A DNA stretch of 64,000 nt from Kosmotogaceae bacterium UBA1373 (GTDB lineage Bacteria > Thermotogota > Thermotogae > Petrotogales > Kosmotogaceae): assembly GCA_002305955.1 (NCBI GenBank), contig DBRH01000012.1, positions 229,981 to 293,980 on the forward strand, read 5' to 3'. The notes below the pieces were generated by a model that was not told the origin of the DNA, ran no database searches, and saw only the letters and a list, made by a program, of their open reading frames with translations. This document shows positions 8,734-17,399 of this stretch, one piece after another (positions within the stretch are counted from its first letter, which is position 1; each line of letters starts with the position of its first letter). A program made the translations under genes and the position numbers.

Positions 8734-9585
8734 GTGAAGATAATTAAAGGACAATCTTTGCTTGTGGATGTAATAATTTGGGCCCTTCTCATAGCCACCG
8801 CACTGTTGATACTATCTCCCATAGTTTTCATGTTCACCGCTTCGTTGATGCCCGCCAGGGATATAGTCAAGATGCCTTATCGCTGGATACCCGAAGAGCT
8901 GTACCTTGACAACTACGCACAAGCGATAAGAGGGAACGACGGAAGCTACATATACCCCCGTAATATATTGAACTCCTTCATCGTGGCAGGTCTGGTGTCG
9001 GTCACGACCGTCTTGCTGTCGGCCCTCACCGGCTATGGACTGGCGAAGTTCCCATTCAAGGGAAGAAATCTCGTCTTTTTACTGATCATGGCGACAATGA
9101 TGATACCCTTCGAGGCGATCATGATACCGCTTTATCTGGTGGCCACTTCGTTGAACATCCAGAATACCTACATAGGACTGATATTGCCGTTTTTGACCAA
9201 TGCTTTCGGTATCTTCTTGATGAGGCAGTATCTCATAACCTTCCCCGACGAGATACTGGATGCGGCGAGAATAGATGGATCGGGAGAACTGAGCATTTTC
9301 TGGAGGATAATACTGCCCAACAGCGCGCCGGCCGTGGCCACTCTCGCGATCCTAACCTTCAGGAGCCAGTGGGACAACTTGCTCTGGCCGCTGTTGATAT
9401 CCCAGAGCGAGGAGATGAAGACGATACCTCTGTACATAGTCAAGTTCGCCATGGAGAAACATACCAACGAGGGAGCCATGATGGCGGCGGCTTCAATCGC
9501 GAGTATCCCCATTCTGATACTCTTCATAACTCTTTCGAAGTACTTTGTGAGTGGCGCCTCTCTCTATTCGTCTAGAAAGGGTTAA
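8734..9585 (+). CDS. Sugar ABC transporter permease, MalG-like
   Basis: The 283-residue membrane protein has six predicted membrane helices and the EAA motif DEILDAARIDGSGELSIFWR. It completes the sugar importer with the binding protein and MalF-like permease. The GTG start at 8734 follows a GAGGTGG stretch 8 nt after the previous stop codon; the frame is open much further upstream, but that part is antiparallel shadow of the MalF gene. Its last codon overlaps the convergent propeller-protein gene by 4 bp. Confidence 0.85.
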   Translation: MKIIKGQSLLVDVIIWALLIATALLILSPIVFMFTASLMPARDIVKMPYRWIPEELYLDNYAQAIRGNDGSYIYPRNILNSFIVAGLVSVTTVLLSALTGYGLAKFPFKGRNLVFLLIMATMMIPFEAIMIPLYLVATSLNIQNTYIGLILPFLTNAFGIFLMRQYLITFPDEILDAARIDGSGELSIFWRIILPNSAPAVATLAILTFRSQWDNLLWPLLISQSEEMKTIPLYIVKFAMEKHTNEGAMMAAASIASIPILILFITLSKYFVSGASLYSSRKG

Positions 9586-10529
9586 TCTATACCGTACACA
9601 GGTTTCACTATACCGAAGAAGGCGCCTTTCATACTGAAAAGTTCCTGGAAGGCGCCCATTTCGATAATAGACACCGAATCGCTGAACCTACAAAGGAGAT
9701 AATCTTTACCGTCTTCCCAGTTTTTTGCAATTACCGCTTGAACCGGCGAAGCGTCGAAATCGAGCGATGTGATCGGTTTGAGATCGAGAACGTCGAAGAA
9801 AGATATCGTACTTTCCTGAGGCTCCACAACGGCGACGTATTTTTCGCTAACAGCAACATCGAGCGCGTAATTGGCAGTCAGTTTTCCCGTTACTCGAAGA
9901 AGCCCGTCGGAAAACTCGAGCACCAGTGCGCCTTCACTTCCGGCGGCGACGAAGAACCTTTCGCCGGAAGCGACGATCGCACGTACAGTAATACCCGCTT
10001 CCACCCTGTCGATTCCCGAAGGAAAGAGTCGCTGAATCTCTTCGAATCCTTCAGGGCCACGCTTGAAAAGGAAAAGTCCGTCAACTTCCGTTCCCGCGAG
10101 TATGGAGTTTTCGTGATAGGCTAGGGAGTTCACCCAGCCTTTGACCGGCAGGGTCTGAACCAGCTTGTAAAGGCGTGGGCCGTAGAATTTGTAGATTTTC
10201 AAGCCGTGTGTTCCGTCGGCCACAAAGACCTCGAGCGTCTTTGCGTTAACATCTATCGCCTCGCAGTGGAAAGTGTGCACATGTGTAACCGGTTTCAGGG
10301 ATAACCTCGACACCAAGGCGAAGCCCCGATCTCTCAACACATTGAAAACGAAGCCGCCAGACTCGACACCGCCGCTTGAAAGGGATGTGACAGGCACTAT
10401 ACTGATGCGCCATTCACCGTCCGTGTGATTCACATTGACCAGGCCCTGAAAGCCAAGCCCGAAGAAATAATCCGTTGCCGATACAAAAATGGCGGTAATG
10501 AGAAAGACAGCCAGCAGAATTTTTCTCAT
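9582..10529 (-). CDS. Exported beta-propeller protein of unknown function
   Basis: The 315-residue protein has an N-terminal signal peptide (about 1-18, KILLAVFLITAIFVSATD) and repeating strands such as LEVFVADGTHGLKIYKF, NSILAGTEVDGLFLFK, ERFFVAAGSEGALVLEF and KYVAVVEPQESTISFFDV, the pattern of LVIVD/YncE-like beta-propellers. It is probably periplasmic or outer-surface (toga-associated). The window's right edge holds a much larger protein with the same kind of propeller. It is convergent with the sugar importer, so a joint role is not implied. I do not recognise a named family. Confidence 0.6.
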   Translation of the reverse strand: MRKILLAVFLITAIFVSATDYFFGLGFQGLVNVNHTDGEWRISIVPVTSLSSGGVESGGFVFNVLRDRGFALVSRLSLKPVTHVHTFHCEAIDVNAKTLEVFVADGTHGLKIYKFYGPRLYKLVQTLPVKGWVNSLAYHENSILAGTEVDGLFLFKRGPEGFEEIQRLFPSGIDRVEAGITVRAIVASGERFFVAAGSEGALVLEFSDGLLRVTGKLTANYALDVAVSEKYVAVVEPQESTISFFDVLDLKPITSLDFDASPVQAVIAKNWEDGKDYLLCRFSDSVSIIEMGAFQELFSMKGAFFGIVKPVYGID

Positions 10530-10615
10530 AGAACCACCTCCGTCTATAGTCTATTACAAAACCACTATCGAAGTATTCGCTTTCGAGAGTGGTGGTCTCA
10601 ACCTTACTCTGGTCG

Positions 10616-10644
10616 CTGAAACCTGACGACTTGAGAGATATAAT
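10616..10644 (+). promoter_or_regulatory. Promoter for the 162-aa gene
   Basis: CTGAAA (10616-10621), a 17-nt spacer and a perfect -10 TATAAT (10639-10644) precede the ATG at 10662 by a very short leader. A bulged hairpin just upstream (ACCACT at 10561-10566 pairing with AGTGGT further on) could be an operator, but this is speculative. Confidence 0.55.
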
Positions 10645-10661
10645 TGTATCGGGGTGATACA

Positions 10662-11150
10662 ATGAGCAAGAGAGAGTATCTCCGCAAACTTCTGGCCAAT
10701 GGACGCGGGGCCGATGAGATAGCCGATCTTTTCGGTCTCACCACCGAAAAACTCCAGGCTTACCTGGGTGAGGAGGAACGATCCAGACTCGCATTATCGC
10801 AGGTGAAGTCTGACTTGAAAAGGCTCGAAGAATTTCCCTTGGATAGCCTTGAGAGCATTTTGCTTTTCTCTTTCAGAGTGATTCTCGAATCCATCGGTTT
10901 TCTCTTCGTAGACCTCGAGCGCGATCTCTACGATTCTTCGAACGATAGAACCTCAAGGTTGATAAAGCGTCTTCTTGACGGAGCCTATCTCCTTCTGGCC
11001 ATAAACAGGCTTGAGTTAGTGGGCGCGGGCATTCCCGCTCTGCGCAAAGACACCAGATTTTCTAGAGCCTGCCAGAACAAAGCCTTTATTGCGGAAAAAC
11101 TGCTAGATATAGCCGAGAGAATCGAGCGAGATCTTGGCGGAGACCTGTGA
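10662..11150 (+). CDS. Hypothetical helical protein with N-terminal HTH-like segment
   Basis: The 162-residue protein is not one I recognise. Residues about 1-35 (REYLRKLLANGRGADEIADLFGL) resemble a small helix-turn-helix, suggesting DNA or tRNA contact. The rest is predicted helical with an amphipathic middle (SILLFSFRVILESIGFLF) and many charged residues. ATG 10662 is preceded by GGGGTGA. It lies 80 nt ahead of the unknown-ATPase-helicase cassette, but a new -10 element sits in that gap, so it may be a separate transcript. Confidence 0.6.
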   Translation: MSKREYLRKLLANGRGADEIADLFGLTTEKLQAYLGEEERSRLALSQVKSDLKRLEEFPLDSLESILLFSFRVILESIGFLFVDLERDLYDSSNDRTSRLIKRLLDGAYLLLAINRLELVGAGIPALRKDTRFSRACQNKAFIAEKLLDIAERIERDLGGDL

Positions 11151-11191
11151 GTGTTGTGGGAGTTGTTCGAAAGCGGCAAAGATAAGTGTAG

Positions 11192-11197
11192 TATAAT
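11192..11197 (+). promoter_or_regulatory. Candidate -10 element for the ATPase-helicase cassette
   Basis: A perfect TATAAT at 11192-11197 lies 33 nt before the TTG start of the 681-aa gene. No good -35 is found at 17-18 nt. It would allow the cassette to be transcribed apart from the 162-aa gene. Confidence 0.45.
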
Positions 11198-11230
11198 CAA
11201 CCTGGATGATGATCGAAAAGAGGGACAGTC

Positions 11231-13276
11231 TTGTCTGATTTAAAAGATCGCGGGTTAAAGGGGTTTCTTTCGGCGGTTGATGTTTTTGAAAAAGCCGATG
11301 AGAGTTTCGAGGGGAAAGGCTGGAGAGTGATAGCCGAAACTCAGTCTGCAGCAATTATAGCTTCCAGGGCTCCGTCCATTTTCTCGATTTTCGGCAAGTT
11401 GTTCGAGCCGAAATTCCTTTTTCTATACAGGGGACCAGGGGGCGATGTCCTTGCTTCTCAGTCGGAAAAGCTTGCCGATCTATCGCAGGCCGTTCTCGAT
11501 GCAGCCCTGTTTCAGAAGGATTTCAACGATAGTTTCGTAGATCTTTACTCGCTTTTCAAAGAAGCGCCGGACATGTTCGAGAAGACCATCGGCCACTACG
11601 CTACGCACATCTCGCAGGGAGATAAGGATCTGTTTTCCGCTTTGAGAGAGCTGAAGATTCTCTACGAGAGAGTGAAGAAGAAGTTCAGCCAGTACGCCGT
11701 TAAGCTTTCTTTGAACAACCTGGTTACATCGATCTTCAAGCTGCGCTGTTCCTTCCTGCCATCGATCGAGGAAGATATGGTGGATTTTCTCGAGCAATTC
11801 CCGCCCGGACCGGAGGGAATGGAAAGCTTCATAGAAAACCAGATCCTCCTGGCGGCAGGAGAACCGGAAGAAAGCGAAATAGCCGTCCAGCTTTCCAGAG
11901 TTGAAACGGTGATTCACGAACTGCAGAAGTACTCCTCGAGCTACCTACAGTGGTTCACTGTACCGGAAGGAGTCTTCGTATCGTATCTGGAGAAGGGAAT
12001 GCAGAGGATTCCTTCGCTGGAGGCGTGGTTCGAGGGTGTAAAGGATGCAAGGACAAGGTACGGTCTTTTGCAAACTCACTGGGAACAATCGCGACATTGG
12101 TACTTTGAAAAGATAGGAGCCGGTTTGATAGCGTTGTTTCAAAGATCCATGACTGGCCAGACGTGCTGGACAGTAGTGGAGGAGAAACAGATAAAGGATC
12201 CCCTCTCCCACGCTGGCGAGACGGTGCGTTATTCGGCGATAAGGACCGATTTCAAAATAGTGCGCAGCGACGATCAGGAAGGTTCCTACACGCTCTGTTC
12301 CATAGATGAATTGAACGTAACTTCCAGTGGCCTGAAGAAAGCGGCGAAGACCTTTCCATATGAAAACATAAACTGCAATTTCAACGAGCTGAAAATTTCG
12401 AAAGAGGCCTTTCTTGACAGTAAAGATGCCAGGTTCGCCGGATACATCTGGAAATTTCTTCTTCCCGGTGGCGGTCAGGACAGAGAGGCCAAAAACAACG
12501 AAAGAGTTGAATGCTTCGTATATTATGTGATTACGATACTGTCAAAGGGCTTCGGCACACCGCTTCTGAAGCTTTTCTTCGCGAAAGAGGAAACTGCAAA
12601 GCTGTTCCTGGAATTTTTGAAGGAGGCCGCCATACTGGGAAGCTGGAAGGAGTATCCGCAGAACGGACTTCCAGCCTCTCTGAAAGCCAAGCAGAGGACT
12701 CACGAATCGGATGAGAGAAACATCGGAAGTCAGAACCCTGATGTATCGGTCGTGCCGGCAATCGAGAGGTTTCCCGAGATCCTTGCCACGATCGATAAGC
12801 CGGAAGCGGTCGAAGAGAAGAAGCCATTCACGCTAGCCGGGGAACTGGTGGAGAAGATAAACTCTCTCCATTATGAATTGGAGTGGTCCGTGAAAAGCAA
12901 TCGTGAAACCGTCCTGCATTATTACTTCCCCGAAATGACCACAGAAGAGGTCGGAACAATCGCTGAAGAAAAGCTGCCGGTAGCCGGAGAGAAAACGGAT
13001 AGTCTGAAGGAACTTGAGAACAAGATAGAGGCGCTTTCGGGAAAGACGCTACAGACGGTTTGCAAAATTCTGGCGTGTGAACCGGAACGGGAGTACACAC
13101 TCGAAGAACTCGGTCTAAGCTTCTGGAGCGTTTTCGTAGTCGCCCCAAAGATTACAACCGGTGGAAAGCCTCTGATCGAGGTTATTAGCGGCGAGAAGCC
13201 CCGGGTCATATGGGGTCGTAACTTCGATTCCAGGGTTAAGGACGTTCTCAAGAAGAAATTCTCTTTTGAAAGCTAA
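11231..13276 (+). CDS. Large protein of unknown family, first gene of an ATPase-helicase cassette
   Basis: The 681-residue protein is unfamiliar. It is soluble, with no signal peptide or membrane segment. Residues about 1-480 appear mostly helical and globular; about 480-560 is a charged, low-complexity linker (for example HESDERNIGSQNPD); and a C-terminal domain of about 120 residues has mixed strands ending in PRVIWGRNFDSRVKDVL. I see no clear nuclease, protease or nucleotide-binding motif. The TTG start follows an AGAGGGACAG stretch. It is 18 nt upstream of a BrxD/DUF2791-like ATPase and in line with an Lhr-like helicase. In related cassettes recalled from other bacteria this place may be taken by TerB-type proteins, but no TerB motif is visible here. 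Confidence 0.6.
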   Translation: MSDLKDRGLKGFLSAVDVFEKADESFEGKGWRVIAETQSAAIIASRAPSIFSIFGKLFEPKFLFLYRGPGGDVLASQSEKLADLSQAVLDAALFQKDFNDSFVDLYSLFKEAPDMFEKTIGHYATHISQGDKDLFSALRELKILYERVKKKFSQYAVKLSLNNLVTSIFKLRCSFLPSIEEDMVDFLEQFPPGPEGMESFIENQILLAAGEPEESEIAVQLSRVETVIHELQKYSSSYLQWFTVPEGVFVSYLEKGMQRIPSLEAWFEGVKDARTRYGLLQTHWEQSRHWYFEKIGAGLIALFQRSMTGQTCWTVVEEKQIKDPLSHAGETVRYSAIRTDFKIVRSDDQEGSYTLCSIDELNVTSSGLKKAAKTFPYENINCNFNELKISKEAFLDSKDARFAGYIWKFLLPGGGQDREAKNNERVECFVYYVITILSKGFGTPLLKLFFAKEETAKLFLEFLKEAAILGSWKEYPQNGLPASLKAKQRTHESDERNIGSQNPDVSVVPAIERFPEILATIDKPEAVEEKKPFTLAGELVEKINSLHYELEWSVKSNRETVLHYYFPEMTTEEVGTIAEEKLPVAGEKTDSLKELENKIEALSGKTLQTVCKILACEPEREYTLEELGLSFWSVFVVAPKITTGGKPLIEVISGEKPRVIWGRNFDSRVKDVLKKKFSFES

Positions 13277-13294
13277 GCGAAAGGAGAGCTACCA

Positions 13295-14485
13295 GTGGAT
13301 TACCATCCGATGTTCGAAGCGATAAGGGCCGGAGCGGCCGTTCCGGTCGATTATATAAAGGAGATCCTCACGGGTAGAGACAAGTATCAGGTCGAGATAG
13401 AAAACGATATCGACTATATACTCACAGGCAGGAGCAAAGTACGAGTCTTTCTGGGCCAGTACGGGCTGGGAAAGACCACCCTCGCCAGATATGCCGAGTA
13501 CCTGGCCAGAGAGAAAGGGATGATGATCTCCAGTCTTGCCGAAAAGGATTACGACACACTACACAAGCAGGACGAGTTCTTCAGGTCTGTCATGAAAAAT
13601 ATGTCTCTGGTCGGTATAAGCGGAAATCCCCTGAAAATCTTTCTGGGCGCCTGGGCTGAGAGGATCATCGAAGAGTTGAAGGATCAGGAAATACCGGCCG
13701 AAGAGATAATGCCTGTGAAGGAGTACCTTTCGAAGAGAGACCACTACGATCCCGGCGGAATGTTCTCGCAGTTCTGCGCAGCTTATGTGGTTAGCACGGC
13801 AAAAGGCGAGACAACAGAGGAGTTTTACGCCTATCTCGTCGGTGACAGCATTGACAAAAGATCCATGAAAAAACGTGGTATCTACCATTTTCTTCAGGAC
13901 GACGGATGGAATTTCCTGAGATCCTTCACTTCCCTCATGGACACGCTACAGGTTCCCGGGATGGTAGTTATAATGGATGAACTCGAGAGCATAATGAATA
14001 GGAGGCGCGATGTTAGAGAGCGCACTTTCAACCAGTTAAGAGAGATAATCGACAGACTTTCGGCCGGATTCCTTCAACGCACCTACTTCCTGTGGCTGGG
14101 AACGGATGTATGGTTCGAGAACAAAAACAGGGGAATAGCCTCGTACCACGCTCTGTACGACAGGATGAAGAACATCACGGGCGATGACAGCGGAAAGTCC
14201 CTGATTCTTTCGCTCAAGCCTCTTGAACTCGATGGATTTAAGATGCTGGCAAGAAAACTGATCAAGCTTTACAGAGAATGCTATTCGTTCGACGGTGGAA
14301 AGGAAATCGAAGAGCTGCTCGTGAAGTCTCTTAAACAGCAGTACACCGGAGTGGATGGCAAAATAAGACCCACCACGAGAGAAGTGACCAAACTGACAGT
14401 TGAGTTCCTCGATAGTATGCGTCAGGGTCGAAAACCGGAGTCTTCTGATAAAAAGCCGGTGAAGGCGGTAGATGAACTCTGGTAA
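13295..14485 (+). CDS. BrxD/DUF2791-like P-loop ATPase
   Basis: The 396-residue protein has a Walker A GQYGLGKTT (residues 54-62) and a Walker B MVVIMDELESI with Asp228-Glu229, followed by RERTFNQLREIIDR and an arginine-rich stretch. This resembles DUF2791 ATPases, known as BREX-system ATP-binding protein BrxD, where they accompany a helicase. The GTG start has AAAGGAGAG at good spacing. It ends in the same bases where the helicase frame opens, so translation of the two is probably coupled. A role in DNA or foreign-nucleic-acid processing is inferred from context; no other BREX gene (pglZ, pglX, brxL) is in the window. Confidence 0.7.
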   Translation: MDYHPMFEAIRAGAAVPVDYIKEILTGRDKYQVEIENDIDYILTGRSKVRVFLGQYGLGKTTLARYAEYLAREKGMMISSLAEKDYDTLHKQDEFFRSVMKNMSLVGISGNPLKIFLGAWAERIIEELKDQEIPAEEIMPVKEYLSKRDHYDPGGMFSQFCAAYVVSTAKGETTEEFYAYLVGDSIDKRSMKKRGIYHFLQDDGWNFLRSFTSLMDTLQVPGMVVIMDELESIMNRRRDVRERTFNQLREIIDRLSAGFLQRTYFLWLGTDVWFENKNRGIASYHALYDRMKNITGDDSGKSLILSLKPLELDGFKMLARKLIKLYRECYSFDGGKEIEELLVKSLKQQYTGVDGKIRPTTREVTKLTVEFLDSMRQGRKPESSDKKPVKAVDELW

Positions 14486-16599
14486 TCGATCCGAGAATTG
14501 ACCAGAAGATTCTGGATCTCCTCTCTTATCGATTCCACTGGAAAGAGCTCAGAGAGATTCAAGGCAAGACTATCTCGCCGATTCTCGATGGCGATAATAT
14601 ACTTTTAATAGCGGGCACAGCCTCTGGCAAAACCGAAGCTGTCATGATTCCGGTGTTGAACAGGCTGTTGGATGCGGAGGCCGGCCTGAAGTGCATATAT
14701 TTTGCGCCGCTCAAATCTCTCATAAACGACATAGCCTCCAGACTCGAGGTAATGCTGAGTCCTTTCGGCCTCTTCGTGGGCAAGTGGCACGGCGATCTCT
14801 CCAGGTGGGACAAGGAAAGTGCTCTTAAGAACTCTTCGATTCTGGTAACTACCCCCGAATCGGTTGAAGGCATTCTTTCGGGTTCAAATGCCTGTCTGTT
14901 CGAAAATATAGAGTTCATCATCATCGACGAGGTTCACGCTTTCATAGAATCGCCGCGCGGGGCGCAGCTGGTGTCGATTCTGGAAAGATTGAGAGTTCTT
15001 TCGCAGGCCGACCCCCAGAGGATAGCCATGTCGGCGACTGTGGGAAACCCGGACAGGATGATGAAATGGCTGAGCGGAAGCTCCGAAAGGCGCGGCGTGA
15101 TAGTCGCCGAAGGCAAGAAGGTTTCCAGGAGCATAGAGGTCTTCACAGACGGAGAAATCGAACCCGTCGATTATCTGTTGAAGCTTTTGAAGGGAACCGG
15201 AGAGAAGATACTCGTTTTTTCTTACTCCCGATCGAAAGCCGAAGAGTTCGCCGCGATAGCGAAGTCGCTAGGACTCAATGTTCCGGTACATCACAGCTCT
15301 GTATCGAAATCTCAAAGGGGCCAGATCGAAGATGAGTTCAAGAATAATTCTGACCTGAGGGCAGTGGTCGCGACTTCGACTCTCGAGATGGGAATCGATA
15401 TAGGCGACATCGACAGGGTGGTCTTTCTCGAGCTTCCCTCTTCGGCCGCCTCCTTTCTCCAGAGGGCCGGACGGTCGGGACGTAAGAAAGGGAAGTCAAA
15501 AATAACGGTTTTCGTAAACGACAGTCAGAGCTGCTACAACCTCCTTGGAATACTCAAGAAACTGGACGAAAATACAGTGGAACCTGTAGAACCAATCGAC
15601 TTCTATCCACAGCTTCTGGCTCATCAGCTGATAGGACTCTCGTACTGGAGGGGCTTGTTGAGTGCCGGGGATCTGGACTTCCTCAAAAGAGCCTTTCCCT
15701 TCACCCGAGTGGGCAGAGATCACTTCAAAATGCTGGTTGATCACTTAATAGAAAGAGAGTTTCTGACCGAACGCGACGGCATGATCGTTCCCGGGGCCTC
15801 CGCTGCCGAAATCTTCGGTAGTGGCCGATCAAAGATGGATTTCGTTGTTCTTTTTCCCGGTTCCCTGGAATACTCCGTGGTGCTTTCCGGAGAAGAGATC
15901 GGCAGAATACATCCGCTGATACTGAATGGACAGGAGGGCGAGGGTGGCGAGAATTCGTTCATACTGGGTGGAAAGTCTTACCTTGTAAGAGAAATCGATC
16001 GGAAAGAGAGAGTCGTTCATGTGGTTCCCGGACGCGGGGGAAGGCTGCCGGGTTGGCTTGGTGGATCTTCGGCGGTCACGAAGAGTTTTGCCCGTTCAAT
16101 AATGAACGCGATGATCGATCTTCCTGACTACGAAGAAACCCTGCTATCAGAGGGAACCCACAAGAGGCTGGAAGAAATCTCCCGCGACGTCGTGGCGGAC
16201 GGAAGGATCAGGCTGATTTCAGAAAAAGAGGGAAACACCGTAATCACTTACGCGGGAGATATGTCCAACATTTTCCTCGTTACCTGTTTGAAGGCCGTGT
16301 TCGGTGTCGAGCGGACATCTTCGAATTGGCGAGATGTAAAGATAAAGGATAAACTCGGCACCGAGGAGCTGGCCGATATGTTACTGGCGCTTGCAAAAAT
16401 GGACCATTCAGAGCTGAAAACTTTCCTGTCGCTTTTTTTAATGGGGGAACCGGGCCGGCTGAGAAAGATGTACGATCTGTTCGGCGATAAACTCTACGAT
16501 TACGCTCCGGAGAATTTAATAGCGGAATTCGTGGTACGCAATATCTTCGATCCGGGACTACTAAAGGAACTTGAGGACGTTGACTGTCAATTGATCTGA
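14479..16599 (+). CDS. Lhr-like superfamily 2 DEAD/DEAH helicase, apparent non-canonical start
   Basis: The product of about 706 residues has the SF2 motifs: Q-motif Gln (about 28, WKELREIQ), Walker A AGTASGKTE (about 45-53), DEVH, SAT, and motif VI QRAGRSGRKKG, followed by a long C-terminal region like that of Lhr-type helicases. The first ATG in frame, 14644, lies beyond the Q-motif and Walker A and so cannot be the true start. Upstream the frame is open only back to 14476 (stop TGA at 14473-14475), with CTG 14479 as the best candidate and ATC 14485 or ATT 14497 as others; no ATG, GTG or TTG is available. It overlaps the ATPase gene by 7 bp. Coupled re-initiation, a rare start or a -1 frameshift from the ATPase are possible. 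Confidence 0.75.
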   Translation: MVIDPRIDQKILDLLSYRFHWKELREIQGKTISPILDGDNILLIAGTASGKTEAVMIPVLNRLLDAEAGLKCIYFAPLKSLINDIASRLEVMLSPFGLFVGKWHGDLSRWDKESALKNSSILVTTPESVEGILSGSNACLFENIEFIIIDEVHAFIESPRGAQLVSILERLRVLSQADPQRIAMSATVGNPDRMMKWLSGSSERRGVIVAEGKKVSRSIEVFTDGEIEPVDYLLKLLKGTGEKILVFSYSRSKAEEFAAIAKSLGLNVPVHHSSVSKSQRGQIEDEFKNNSDLRAVVATSTLEMGIDIGDIDRVVFLELPSSAASFLQRAGRSGRKKGKSKITVFVNDSQSCYNLLGILKKLDENTVEPVEPIDFYPQLLAHQLIGLSYWRGLLSAGDLDFLKRAFPFTRVGRDHFKMLVDHLIEREFLTERDGMIVPGASAAEIFGSGRSKMDFVVLFPGSLEYSVVLSGEEIGRIHPLILNGQEGEGGENSFILGGKSYLVREIDRKERVVHVVPGRGGRLPGWLGGSSAVTKSFARSIMNAMIDLPDYEETLLSEGTHKRLEEISRDVVADGRIRLISEKEGNTVITYAGDMSNIFLVTCLKAVFGVERTSSNWRDVKIKDKLGTEELADMLLALAKMDHSELKTFLSLFLMGEPGRLRKMYDLFGDKLYDYAPENLIAEFVVRNIFDPGLLKELEDVDCQLI

Positions 16600-16620
16600 C
16601 CGCGCTCTTTAAAGCGGTCA
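16597..16620 (+). terminator. Weak hairpin at the end of the helicase gene
   Basis: TGACCGC (16597-16603) and GCGGTCA (16614-16620) form a 7-bp stem beginning at the stop codon with a 10-nt loop. No T-tract follows, so termination is probably partial. Confidence 0.4.
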
Positions 16621-16663
16621 ATTCAAGCTAACCGATATGAGCGAGCCGAAACTCGAAGGCGAC

Positions 16664-16709
16664 TTCACAAAAGCGATTTTCGATGTTATACTATATTGTA
16701 CACAATATA
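16664..16709 (+). promoter_or_regulatory. wrbA promoter with overlapping palindromic operator
   Basis: A -35 TTCACA (16664-16669), a 17-nt spacer and a -10 TATACT (16687-16692) form a strong promoter. Directly over the predicted start site lies a palindrome, TATATTG (16692-16698) - TACA - CAATATA (16703-16709). A repressor dimer bound there would block transcription. WrbA-type genes are often under redox- or quinone-sensing MarR- or TetR-type repressors, so such control is likely, but no regulator gene is adjacent. Confidence 0.6.
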
Positions 16710-16735
16710 ATGGATATCAATTGGAGGTAATTGCT

Positions 16736-17359
16736 TTGAATACAACTAAGATTAATGTGATCTTCCACTCTATACATGGTCACATATACAAACTGGCTCT
16801 GGCCGAGGCGGAGGGAGCAAAATCCGTTGAGGGAGTAGAAGTGAAGATTTACCGGGTCCCGGAAACCTTGAGCAGGGAGATACTCGAGAAGATGAAGGCC
16901 GTCGAATCGGTGGAGAGTTTTTCATATCTCCCCGTTGCCGACCTAAAAACTCTATCCGAGGCGGACGGTCTTATCTTTGGAACTCCGACCAGATTCGGTA
17001 TGATGACCTCTCAAATGCGCAACTATCTGGATTCCACCGGTTCACTCTGGTCGAAAGCGATCCTGGTTGGAAAGCCCGCGACGGTCTTTACGTCGACATC
17101 GACTCAGCACGGCGGTCAGGAAGCGGCCATACTCAGTTTTCACACCACGTTGCTCCACCACGGTATGATTCTGCTGGGACTGCCTTACGTTCACAGCGAG
17201 ATGTTCGAAGTGGAGAAAGTGTCGGGAGGAGGTCCATACGGCGCATCGACCCTTACCGGAAGCGACGGCAGGAGACAGCCGAGCGAGGCCGAACTGAAAC
17301 TGGCTTTTGAACAGGGAAAGTATCTTGCCACGATAGCTTCAAGGCTCAAAAACAAATGA
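16736..17359 (+). CDS. wrbA: WrbA-family flavoprotein, NAD(P)H:quinone oxidoreductase
   Basis: The 207-residue protein has the flavodoxin-like WrbA layout. The first strand and FMN phosphate loop are INVIFHSIHGHIYKLA; FGTPTRFGMMTSQMRNYLDSTG and HGGQEAAI follow; and PYGASTLTGSDGRRQPS near the C-terminus is diagnostic. WrbA proteins reduce quinones by two electrons, avoiding semiquinone, and protect from oxidative stress. The TTG start at 16736 has GGAGGT (16723-16728) at 7-nt spacing; an open frame back to 16637 includes the promoter and is not coding. The gene is monocistronic, between two hairpins. Confidence 0.88.
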   Translation: MNTTKINVIFHSIHGHIYKLALAEAEGAKSVEGVEVKIYRVPETLSREILEKMKAVESVESFSYLPVADLKTLSEADGLIFGTPTRFGMMTSQMRNYLDSTGSLWSKAILVGKPATVFTSTSTQHGGQEAAILSFHTTLLHHGMILLGLPYVHSEMFEVEKVSGGGPYGASTLTGSDGRRQPSEAELKLAFEQGKYLATIASRLKNK

Positions 17360-17360
17360 T

Positions 17361-17384
17361 AAGGAGGCCACGAAGGGCCTCCTT
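17361..17384. terminator. Bidirectional terminator between wrbA and the convergent 90-aa gene
   Basis: AAGGAGGCC (17361-17369) and GGCCTCCTT (17376-17384) make a perfect 9-bp stem with a 6-nt loop, immediately after the wrbA stop and 16 nt from the convergent stop codon. T-tracts are weak on both strands. Confidence 0.65.
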
Positions 17385-17399
17385 ACCACATCATGCAAT

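Noticed and set aside
14644..16599. Helicase starting at the ATG 14644
   Set aside because: It would remove the Q-motif and Walker A, which are encoded in frame just upstream and are essential to the family.
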